Made by a program: the position numbers and the translations under genes. A stretch of DNA of 61,842 nucleotides. Origin: CAYXDR01 sp046498185 (GTDB lineage Bacteria > Desulfobacterota > DSM-4660 > Desulfatiglandales > Desulfatiglandaceae). The notes below the pieces were generated by a model, which was not told the DNA's origin, made no database searches, and saw only the letters and a list, made by a program, of their open reading frames with translations. Shown piece after piece: positions 42,240 to 51,060 of this stretch; position 1 is the first letter of the stretch; each line of letters begins with the position of its first letter. The DNA is taken from contig JAWOBE010000213.1 of NCBI GenBank assembly GCA_046498185.1, positions 1 to 61,842 of the forward strand, read 5' to 3'.

Positions 42240-45200
42240 ATGAATTCACCTGAAGAAACATCAGACGACAAAGGCGAGAAGGGTTTTTCTGTTCCTTCCA
42301 TTTCCCTGCCCAAAGGTGGTGGTGCGATACGCGGAATGGGAGAAAAATTTGCCGCAAATCCGGTGACCGGTACCGGTTCCATGTCGGTACCCATTGCCGT
42401 CAGTCCGGGGCGCTCCGGGTTCGGTACCCAACTCTCCCTTTCGTATGATTCCGGCGCCGGCAATGGCCCGTTCGGTTTCGGCTGGAATTTATCGACCCAC
42501 TCCATTACCCGGAAAACCGACAAAGGGCTTCCGCAATACAACGACGCAGAAGAATCCGACGTTTTTATTCTATCCGGTGCTGAAGACCTGGTGCCGGAGT
42601 TTGAAAAAGATGCGGAGGGCAACTGGGTCCTTGAAGACGGCCGGTATGTGGTGTATGACAAGCCGCGCACGGTGGACGGAATTATCTACCATGTTCGAAG
42701 GTACCGTCCCCGCATCGAGGGTCTGTTTGCGCGTATCGAGCGGTGGACCAGGCAGGATGATGCCGCCGATGTCCATTGGCGCTCCATCTCCAAAGACAAC
42801 ATCCTCACCCTCTACGGCAAGGATGAAAACTCGCGCATTTTCGATCCGGAAAATCCCGGAAATATTTTCAGTTGGCTCATCTGTGAGACCCGTGATGACA
42901 AGGGCAATGGCGTTTTATATGAATACAAAAAGGAAAACGGCGCCGGTGTCGATTTGCTCCAGGCACACGAACGTAACCGGGGGGATCGTGATGACCCGCG
43001 GCGCACAACCAACCGGTATCTGAAACATATCCGATACGGCAACCGCATAACCCTTCTGGATGACACGGGAAAGCGCCCTCCTTTTTTGAATGACACACAA
43101 ATCCGGGATGCCGGCTGGATGTTCCAGGTGGTTTTCGACTATGGCGAGCACGACACTGACGCGCCACACCCGGATGATTCCGGTCAGTGGGATTTCCGGG
43201 AAGACCCGTTTTCAACCTACCGTGCCGGTTTTGAAGTCCGCACTACTCGTCTTTGTCAACGGGTGCACATGTTCCATCATTTCCATGATGAGGAAGGTGT
43301 CGGGGAAAACTGCCTGGTACGTTCCACCGACTTTACCTATTCCCACGAGACAGACCCTGACCACGCCCGCAACCCCGTTTACACTTTCCTTCAGGCGGTG
43401 ACCCTAACCGGTTATAAGCGCCGGGACACCGGTTATCTGAAACGCAGCCTGCCGCCCCTCCAGTTTCAGTACACCCAGCCTCTTGTGCAGGATATCCTGG
43501 AAGAAGTTGATGCTGACAGCCTGGAAAACCTCCCTGTCGGCCTGGACGGCACGGCTTACCAGTGGACCGACCTTCATGGCGAGGGCATACCCGGTATTCT
43601 CACCGAGCAGGGAGGCGCCTGGTTTTATAAACGCAACTTTAGCCCTATCAATGAAACTCATGACAGCGGTGCTGTGCGCATCGAGGCAAAGTTTGCCCCT
43701 GTCGAGTCCGTTGCCGTCAAACCCAACCTTGCCCTTGCCAATGGCGCTCATTTCATGGACCTGGCCGGTGACGGCCTGCCCGATCTGGTGGTCATGGATG
43801 GTCCCATGCCCGGCCTTTACGAACATGACGGCCATGAGGGCTGGCAGAATTTCCGCCCCTTTACGGCCCGCCTGAATCGTGCCACCAGTGACCCCAACCT
43901 TAAATTCGTCGATCTGGATGGGGATGGCCATGCCGATGTCCTGATCACCGAAGATGATGCCTTTGTCTGGCATGCCTCCCTGGCCGAGGAAGGTTTCGGC
44001 CCGGCCCGCCGGGTCTGCCAGGCCCTGGATGAAGAAAAAGGTCCGCGCCTGGTTTTTGCCGACGGCACCCAGTCCGTTTATCTGGCTGACCTCAGCGGGG
44101 ATGGCCTCACCGACCTGGCGCGCATCCGAAACGGCGAAGTCTGCTACTGGCCAAACCTGGGCTATGGCCGGTTCGGGGCCAAAGTCACCATGGATCATTC
44201 ACCCCATTTTGACAACCCGGAACAGTTCGACCAGAAGCGCATCCGCCTGGCCGATATCGACGGAACCGGCACCACCGACATCATCTACCTGCACCGCAAC
44301 GGTGTGCGCCTCTATTTCAACCAGTCCGGCAACAGTTGGAGCGAACCCCGGGTGCTGAATCTTTTTCCCGGGGTGGATGATCTGGTCAGCATCGTGCCCA
44401 CTGATTTATTGGGTAATGGCACCGCATGCCTGGTCTGGTCATCGCCTCTTCCCGGAGACACCAAACAACCCATGCTCTATGTGAACCTGATGGGCGAACA
44501 AAAGCCGCACCTTCTGGTGAAAACCACCAACAATTTGGGTGCTAAAACCCATGTCCACTATGCACCTTCCACCAAATTCTATTTAAAAGACAAGCAGGCC
44601 GGCAACCCGTGGATCACCCGGCTTCCGTTTCCGGTGCATGTGGTGGAGCGGGTCGAGACGTACGACCACATCAGCCGCAACCGCTTTGTCACCCGGTACG
44701 AGTATCATCACGGCTATTTCGACGGTGAAGAGCGCGAATTTCGCGGCTTCGGCATGGTGGAGCAGTGGGATACGGAACAATTCAGTTCCTTTGCCCCCAG
44801 CGGAGGAGAGGGCTGGGGTGAGGGGGCAACCAATTTTGACGAAGCCTCCCACGTGCCGCCGGTGCACACCAAAACCTGGTTTCATACCGGGGCCTGGCTG
44901 GACCGGGATCACATTTCCCGTCAATTCGAAAATGAGTATTACCGTGAACCCGGGCTGACGAATGACGAATTCCGCGCCCTGCTGCTGCCCGATACCACGC
45001 TTCCGGTCGGCCTCACACTTGAAGAAGAACGCGAGGTCTGCCGAGCCCTCAAAGGGATGATGCTGCGCCAGGAGGTTTATGCCGATGATGCCGGTCCCGA
45101 TGCCACCGACGCGGAGATCGAGAGAGCCGGAACGCCTTACACCGTTGTCGAGCAGGACTTCACGATTCGTCCCCTGCAACCCCGAGCCGGAAATCGCCAT

Positions 45201-48200
45201 GCGGTCTTCTTTACCCATCCCCGGGAAGCCATCACTTATCACTATGAGCGTAACCCAAATGATCCTCGTATCCAGCACGCCATGACTTTAGAGGTGGATA
45301 ACTTCGGCAACGTGTTGAAAGAGGCAGCTATTGGCTACGGACGTCGTTTCGATTTAACTGATGATTCCCTCACACCCCATGACCAGGAAAAGCAGAGGCT
45401 TATTTATATCACCTCCACGGAGTATACTGTCACGAATGCAATTGATAAGGATGCCGATCATTATCGGGGACCCTTGCCTGCTGAAACGCACACATACGAG
45501 TTGCGCAAACCGGAACAGGAGAAAAGCGGCACCGGGGTAACCAGGCTTTATCGATTTGATGAGATGTCGGGCTATGTGCAGCAGGCAGGTGACGGGCTCC
45601 ATGACATCGCTTACGAAGACCTTCGGTTCAACATGGCAAAACAGGCCGCAGCCGATGATGAAAGCGAAAAAGACCGATATTTCCGACGCATTATTGAACA
45701 GGTGCGTACTTTCTATCGAAAAGATGATCTGTCTGCCCTCCTGCCGTTTGGTGAGGCCGATCCCCTTGCCTTGCCCGGTGAAAGCTACCAGCTTGCTTTT
45801 ACCCCCGGACTGCTGGGCCAGGTTTTCCAGCGCGACGAACAGCCTCTGCTGCCGGACGACCCGGCTGCCGTGCTTGGAGGTCAGGGCGTCGGCCAGGGCG
45901 GCTATGTAAACCTGGATCAGGATGGCCACTGGTGGATTCCTTCCGGCCGGGTATTTTTCCATCCCGGTACAAACCAGGACGATCCGTCAGCCACCGCCGC
46001 CCAGGAGTTGGATGAAGCAATTCATCATTTTTACCTTCCCAGAAAATATACCGATCCTTTCGGTCACGGCACTCTTGTTGAGTATCAATACGATCTGTTG
46101 GTTTCCTCAACAAAGAATGCCCTTGAAAACACCGTTCGGGCTGTCAATGACTGCCGTGTCCTTCAACCGGCCATGGTAACGGACCCCAACGGCAACCGCT
46201 CATTTGCGGCTTTTGATGCCCTCGGCCTGGTGGTGGCCTCTGCTGTCAGCGGAAAAGAAACCGAAAAGCTTGGTGATACGATCGATGATTTTACCACGGA
46301 CATTTCCGGAGAATTGGCCGACCCGGAACTTTTGACCCTGCAAGGATTTGTAAGCGATCCTCAAGGTTCGGCGCATAATCTTCTCAAGCAGGCCACCACG
46401 CGGATTGTCTATGACCTGGATTGTTACCGTCGTTGCGGCCGGCCAACGTTTGCCGCGACCCTGGCACGGGAAACCCATGTGAGCGATCTGGTGGATGACG
46501 AGCCATCCAGAATACAGATAAGTTTTACTTATTCCGACGGTTTCGGGCGTGAGATCCAGAAAAAGATTCAGGCTGAAAAAGGTGACGCGCCCTCCCGTGA
46601 TCCTGAAATCATCCAACTGGATCATGGTGATATCAAACCCGGACCATTGGCCATGGACAATGGCAAACCTGTGCAAATGCCATGCAGTCACCGATGGGTC
46701 GGTACAGGCCGCACCGTGTTCAACAACAAGGGCAAGCCCGTCAAGCAGTATGAGCCTTTTTTCAGCAGCACCCACCTTTTTGAAGAGGAGCGGGAAATGA
46801 CCGACACCGGAGTCACGCCGGTGCTCTTCTATGACCCGGCCGGGCGTGTCATTGCCACCCTGCACCCCAACCACACCTATGAAAAAGTGATATTTGATCC
46901 GTGGCAGCAGACCACCTTTGATGTCAACGATACCGTCGCTCCGCGAAACCATCAGACCGGTGATCCGCGCACCGATCCGGACATTTCCGGTTATGTGAAA
47001 AACTATTTTAAACACCTGCCGGACCATCAGAGAAATACCTGGCAAACCTGGTATGACCAGCGTATCAGCGGTGACAAAGGTCCCCATGAGCAAAAAGCGG
47101 CTCAAAAGGCCGCCGGCCATGCCGACACACCCAACGTGGCTCATTTTGACAGCCTTGGAAGGCCCTTTCTTACCATTGCCCATAACCGGGTGGTTTGTGA
47201 GCATCACGATCTCAACGATACCGAGGATCAGTTCCACACCCGTGTCGAGCTGGACATTGAAGGCAACCAGCGCGCCGTGCGCGATGCCGTCACCGAGACC
47301 ACGGACAGCAAAGGCAAGACCGTTATCGACCCCCTTGGTCGCATGGTCATGCAGTGGGACTACTCCATGGCCGGTCCGGAAGAGGACGAGAACGGCGAGC
47401 CCACAAACACCAACCTGCTCCACCAGGCCAGCATGGAGGCCGGAGAGCGGTGGATTCTGAATGACGCTGCGGGTAACCCCATCCGCGGCTGGGACAGCCG
47501 CGGCCATTGCACCCGTAACGAATACGACCCGCTGCGTCGACCAGTGCGCGTTTTCGTGACCGGTGCCGACCCCGACCGCCCGAATGACGAGGTTCTGACC
47601 GAGCGCCTCCTCTATGGCGAGCAGCACCCCGAAGCCGAGTCCCTCAACCTGCGCGGCATGCTTTATCTCCACCTGAACCAGGCCGGCGTCCTGGCCAACG
47701 AGGCACACGACTTCAAAGGTAACCTTCTGCACGGCACCCGCCGGCTGACCCGGGAGTACAAGCATGTCATCGACTGGCAAGGCGCCGAAGACGCCGACGT
47801 CATCCCCGAAGACCCCCAGGCCCGCTTCGACACTGCCGAGCTGAACGCGGCCCTGGCGCCGCTCCTGGAGCCGGAGACCTTCAGCAGCCGCACCCGCTTC
47901 GATGCCCTGAACCGGCCGATCCAGCTCATCGCACCGCACACCGATCAAGTCGAGCCCCGGATCAACGTCATCCAGCCCGGCTACAACGAGGCCAACCTGC
48001 TGGAGCGCATCGATGTCTGGCTCGGCCGCGACTCGGAGCCGTCGGACCTGCTCAATCCCGACGATGAGCCAGTGTCACCGGTCGGAGTTACCAACATCGA
48101 CTACGATGCCAAGGGTCAGCGCATCCTGATCCAGTATCTCAACGGTGTCGAAACCCGCTACGACTACGATCCCGAGACCTACCGGTTGATATCGCTCTAC

Positions 48201-50291
48201 ACCCGCCGTGGAGCAAACTTCACCGAAGACTGCGAGAATCCGGAACCACCGCCTGATACCACATCGGCGCCGGAAGACCCCAGGCCCAACAGCCCCTGCG
48301 GCCTCCAGAACCTCCGCTACACTTACGATCCGGCCGGCAACATCACTCACATTCAGGATGACGCCCAGCAGACCATCTACTTCGATAACACCAAGGTCCT
48401 GCCCCACGCCGACTACTGCTACGACGCCCTCTACCGGCTCATCGAAGCCACCGGCCGAGAGCACCTGGGCCAAAACGGGCAGCCGCTGCCTCACAGCCAT
48501 GACGACGCCGGCCGAATCAATCTTCCGCACCCCAACGACGGTACCGCGATGGTCCGTTATACGGAGCGCTACGTCTACGATGCCGTCGGCAACTTCGACA
48601 AGATGCAGCACCAGGGCAGCAACAACCGCAACAACGGCTGGACGCGCCACTATGAGTACGAGGAAGCAAGCCTGCTGGAGCCCCAAAAGACCAGCAACCG
48701 CCTGACTTGCACCCTTGTCGGCAACAACGGAAATTTGTCAAGGGAACCCTATTCCCACGATCAACACGGCAACATGACTTCGATGCCGCACCTGACGCTT
48801 ATGCAGTGGGATTACAAAGATCAGCTCCGGAAAACTTCAAGGCAAAAAGTAAATCACCCGGACTGCACACCGGAGGCCACTTATTATGTCTATGATGTGA
48901 CCGGCCAACGCGTTCGAAAGCTTACCGAATGCTACGCTTCCACAGGGCAGCCAGCAAGGCTGTCACATGAAAGAATCTATCTCGGAGGATTCGAGATCTT
49001 TCGCAGCTACGAGAACGACGGTAACACCGTTAAACTCCAGCGGGAAACCCTCCACATCATGGACGATCAGCAGCGCATTGCATTGGTCGAAACGAGAACA
49101 TCAGGCGATGACGGATCGCCCGAGGAGCTAGTCCGATATCAGATGGGTAACCATCTGGGCTCCGTGAGCCTGGAATTGGATGAGGGGGTGCAGATCATTT
49201 TTTATGAAGAGTATGCGCCATACGGGAGCACGACCTATCAGGCATTGCGGAGCGAGACGCCCGCGAAGCGATATCGCTATACAGGGAAGGAGCGGGACGA
49301 GGAGAATGGCCTTAATTATCACGGCGCGCGGTACTATGGGCTGTGGCTGGGGCGGTGGATAAGTTGTGAACAGCTTAGGACAATGGATGGAGTCAGTTCA
49401 TACTTATATGCAGATAACAGACCCTATCATTTCGTTGACAGATCTGGATTTACACCAAAGAAGGCCTACTCAACCCCTGCCGGAAGAACAGGCCTTGTTT
49501 ATGCCGAAAATGTCGAAAAGAAATTAGCTGAAATAATAGAACCTATATCCCAAAAATACGTGCAGCGCTATGACGAGTTAGCAGCAAGTCTTCCTCGGCA
49601 GAAACAATTGGCGACCGCCGAATCTCTTGACAAACGGCTACGGAAGGAAATCCGCAAAGCAATCCAAATCGCTGTGGAGAAAAAACAACTAGGAGCCATT
49701 TTTTCCAAGAGTCAGGAGGGACAGATTCTTTTGTCCGGCAAGCCATATCACGTCCATCACATAATAACAAAAGCGGAAATAAGGGCTGACCCAAAACTGA
49801 ATCCGCGATTGATGCTCGAAGGGAAAAATATAAGGCCGGCGCCGAGGAAAGGGATGCATTGGCCAAGGAGATCAAATTTAGCAACCGCTGGTGGTGAACA
49901 GGCAATAAAAAAAACAACCAAGCTTAGTACAAAATTACTGAAAGGAAGCGTAAAAGCTTTGCCTTTTGTTGGTATCCCAACACAGCTTTACTTCCTTGAA
50001 GAAGAATTACGCAAAGGTAATTATGGCGCCGCATTTCTTGAAGGCGTCGGACTTATTCCTGGAGTTGGAGATTTGGTTGATGCTGCCCGATTAGCTCCTG
50101 ATGTTGGTGTGGCACTTGGCTCAGGAATTTATGATCTTATTCATCCAGATAAGGGCTTGCCTCATAAAATAGGTGGACAATGGGTTGAGATTAAGGAATA
50201 TAGCATAGGTGGATTTTATGAGATCAGAGATGAACAGACTGGTAAAAGATTAAAAATAACCAGTAATCCTTGGAAATACAGAAATCTTTAG
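42240..50291 (+). CDS. Tc toxin TcB-TcC fusion with a candidate nuclease-like tip
   Basis: A 2683-residue protein, with GGAAGGTGA before the ATG. The N-terminal 300 residues are the SpvB/TcaC domain (PKGGGAIRGMGEKFAANPVT, YDSGAGNGPFGFGWNLS). VCBS-like calcium motifs at about 558, 617 and 673 (DLDGDGHADVL, DLSGDGLTDLA, DIDGTGTTDII) belong to the TcB propeller, followed by the TcdB middle domains. From about 1400 to 2400 are YD/RHS repeats that form the TcB-TcC shell, with the core end GKERDEENGLNYHGARYYG and GRWIS. TcB and TcC are normally separate proteins. The last 280 residues are a unique tip with HVHH at 2504-2507, Lys2511, further basic residues and a glycine-rich hydrophobic hairpin, resembling HNH/treble-clef toxins. 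The toxin would be released inside the RHS shell and pushed through TcA. No signal peptide, as usual for Tc proteins. Confidence 0.95.
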   Translation: MNSPEETSDDKGEKGFSVPSISLPKGGGAIRGMGEKFAANPVTGTGSMSVPIAVSPGRSGFGTQLSLSYDSGAGNGPFGFGWNLSTHSITRKTDKGLPQYNDAEESDVFILSGAEDLVPEFEKDAEGNWVLEDGRYVVYDKPRTVDGIIYHVRRYRPRIEGLFARIERWTRQDDAADVHWRSISKDNILTLYGKDENSRIFDPENPGNIFSWLICETRDDKGNGVLYEYKKENGAGVDLLQAHERNRGDRDDPRRTTNRYLKHIRYGNRITLLDDTGKRPPFLNDTQIRDAGWMFQVVFDYGEHDTDAPHPDDSGQWDFREDPFSTYRAGFEVRTTRLCQRVHMFHHFHDEEGVGENCLVRSTDFTYSHETDPDHARNPVYTFLQAVTLTGYKRRDTGYLKRSLPPLQFQYTQPLVQDILEEVDADSLENLPVGLDGTAYQWTDLHGEGIPGILTEQGGAWFYKRNFSPINETHDSGAVRIEAKFAPVESVAVKPNLALANGAHFMDLAGDGLPDLVVMDGPMPGLYEHDGHEGWQNFRPFTARLNRATSDPNLKFVDLDGDGHADVLITEDDAFVWHASLAEEGFGPARRVCQALDEEKGPRLVFADGTQSVYLADLSGDGLTDLARIRNGEVCYWPNLGYGRFGAKVTMDHSPHFDNPEQFDQKRIRLADIDGTGTTDIIYLHRNGVRLYFNQSGNSWSEPRVLNLFPGVDDLVSIVPTDLLGNGTACLVWSSPLPGDTKQPMLYVNLMGEQKPHLLVKTTNNLGAKTHVHYAPSTKFYLKDKQAGNPWITRLPFPVHVVERVETYDHISRNRFVTRYEYHHGYFDGEEREFRGFGMVEQWDTEQFSSFAPSGGEGWGEGATNFDEASHVPPVHTKTWFHTGAWLDRDHISRQFENEYYREPGLTNDEFRALLLPDTTLPVGLTLEEEREVCRALKGMMLRQEVYADDAGPDATDAEIERAGTPYTVVEQDFTIRPLQPRAGNRHAVFFTHPREAITYHYERNPNDPRIQHAMTLEVDNFGNVLKEAAIGYGRRFDLTDDSLTPHDQEKQRLIYITSTEYTVTNAIDKDADHYRGPLPAETHTYELRKPEQEKSGTGVTRLYRFDEMSGYVQQAGDGLHDIAYEDLRFNMAKQAAADDESEKDRYFRRIIEQVRTFYRKDDLSALLPFGEADPLALPGESYQLAFTPGLLGQVFQRDEQPLLPDDPAAVLGGQGVGQGGYVNLDQDGHWWIPSGRVFFHPGTNQDDPSATAAQELDEAIHHFYLPRKYTDPFGHGTLVEYQYDLLVSSTKNALENTVRAVNDCRVLQPAMVTDPNGNRSFAAFDALGLVVASAVSGKETEKLGDTIDDFTTDISGELADPELLTLQGFVSDPQGSAHNLLKQATTRIVYDLDCYRRCGRPTFAATLARETHVSDLVDDEPSRIQISFTYSDGFGREIQKKIQAEKGDAPSRDPEIIQLDHGDIKPGPLAMDNGKPVQMPCSHRWVGTGRTVFNNKGKPVKQYEPFFSSTHLFEEEREMTDTGVTPVLFYDPAGRVIATLHPNHTYEKVIFDPWQQTTFDVNDTVAPRNHQTGDPRTDPDISGYVKNYFKHLPDHQRNTWQTWYDQRISGDKGPHEQKAAQKAAGHADTPNVAHFDSLGRPFLTIAHNRVVCEHHDLNDTEDQFHTRVELDIEGNQRAVRDAVTETTDSKGKTVIDPLGRMVMQWDYSMAGPEEDENGEPTNTNLLHQASMEAGERWILNDAAGNPIRGWDSRGHCTRNEYDPLRRPVRVFVTGADPDRPNDEVLTERLLYGEQHPEAESLNLRGMLYLHLNQAGVLANEAHDFKGNLLHGTRRLTREYKHVIDWQGAEDADVIPEDPQARFDTAELNAALAPLLEPETFSSRTRFDALNRPIQLIAPHTDQVEPRINVIQPGYNEANLLERIDVWLGRDSEPSDLLNPDDEPVSPVGVTNIDYDAKGQRILIQYLNGVETRYDYDPETYRLISLYTRRGANFTEDCENPEPPPDTTSAPEDPRPNSPCGLQNLRYTYDPAGNITHIQDDAQQTIYFDNTKVLPHADYCYDALYRLIEATGREHLGQNGQPLPHSHDDAGRINLPHPNDGTAMVRYTERYVYDAVGNFDKMQHQGSNNRNNGWTRHYEYEEASLLEPQKTSNRLTCTLVGNNGNLSREPYSHDQHGNMTSMPHLTLMQWDYKDQLRKTSRQKVNHPDCTPEATYYVYDVTGQRVRKLTECYASTGQPARLSHERIYLGGFEIFRSYENDGNTVKLQRETLHIMDDQQRIALVETRTSGDDGSPEELVRYQMGNHLGSVSLELDEGVQIIFYEEYAPYGSTTYQALRSETPAKRYRYTGKERDEENGLNYHGARYYGLWLGRWISCEQLRTMDGVSSYLYADNRPYHFVDRSGFTPKKAYSTPAGRTGLVYAENVEKKLAEIIEPISQKYVQRYDELAASLPRQKQLATAESLDKRLRKEIRKAIQIAVEKKQLGAIFSKSQEGQILLSGKPYHVHHIITKAEIRADPKLNPRLMLEGKNIRPAPRKGMHWPRRSNLATAGGEQAIKKTTKLSTKLLKGSVKALPFVGIPTQLYFLEEELRKGNYGAAFLEGVGLIPGVGDLVDAARLAPDVGVALGSGIYDLIHPDKGLPHKIGGQWVEIKEYSIGGFYEIRDEQTGKRLKITSNPWKYRNL

Positions 50292-50431
50292 TTGTGTGGG
50301 AAAATAACATGATCAAGATATTTGGGGAAAGGGTTTAGATTGTTTTGAAGAAAAAAGTGGTCAGAATCCTGAACGACCAACAAAGCAACCAACTAAATCA
50401 AAAGGCCTCTTAGGCCAGAAGGTAGGCAACC

Positions 50432-50743
50432 ATGCCAGACGAAGAAAGAACTTTCGAGTTAACCATGAAATCCAAGGCCGCTTTGGATGCGGCAAAAGCG
50501 GTGAAAACATATCTGGAGTTGATCAAGGGAGGTATGGACCACAAGACAGCCTTTTTGCAGGTGTTTTGCGGAATCTATTATTTGTTTCCGCCACAGCCGC
50601 CTCGGCCAGACTACTTTCTGAGCCTGGGCGACCTTTACGCTGCGAATAAGGCTGCTCACTCTCATTTTTCTCTTCTCAAAGACGAAGCAGCGGCGGACAT
50701 CGAGTTCCTGGAAAAAGTCCTGTCTGAAAAACCTCAAGATTAG
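50432..50743 (+). CDS. Small protein after the toxin tip, candidate immunity protein
   Basis: A 103-residue soluble protein with AGAAGG at 50417-50422 before its ATG. It has no signal peptide; the sequence is helical in the first 45 residues (ALDAAKAVKTYLELIKGG) with an aromatic stretch (CGIYYLFPPQPPRPDYFL) and an acidic C-terminal helix (DEAAADIEFLEKVLSEKP). I do not recognise the family. It lies 140 bp downstream of the TcB-TcC tip on the same strand and before TcA, which is where RHS/CDI-type systems keep the immunity gene of the variable toxin. That role is inferred from position and size only. It could instead be a chaperone for one of the Tc subunits. Confidence 0.6.
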   Translation: MPDEERTFELTMKSKAALDAAKAVKTYLELIKGGMDHKTAFLQVFCGIYYLFPPQPPRPDYFLSLGDLYAANKAAHSHFSLLKDEAAADIEFLEKVLSEKPQD

Positions 50744-51060
50744 GGCACTTATTTGTGGTGAACAGTGTCGCCCTGAGAATAAAAAAGTACAGACCACAGA
50801 GGACAATGGCGGCAGAATTGGAGGCAGTGGGACTTGGCAAATTTACGGACAAAAGGGTGAGAGCCGTTTTCCGCAAGAAATGAGAGGGCAAAGGTAATTG
50901 GTGCAGACCGTGATCTTGAATACATGCCTTGTGATTAACAAACAATACGGGATGATGCTCTTTCAGAAATACCAGGGTGAATGCATGACGGGTGAATCTC
51001 ATTCACTATCATTTCAATGTAATATGCAAACAAATCCTCTGAATTTATAGGGAGGCAAAA
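50744..51060. other. Spacer before TcA with a possible gene remnant
   Basis: No complete gene. One frame from about 50740 to TAA 50895-50897 reads EDNGGRIGGSGTWQIYGQKG and ESRFPQEMRGQR without a start codon, so it might be a discarded toxin tip. A strong AGGGAGG at 51049-51055 serves the TcA gene. Confidence 0.4.

Noticed and set aside
46200..47948. 582-residue open frame antisense to the TcB-TcC gene
   Set aside because: High-GC shadow frame; the plus strand encodes the RHS/TcB protein over the whole length.
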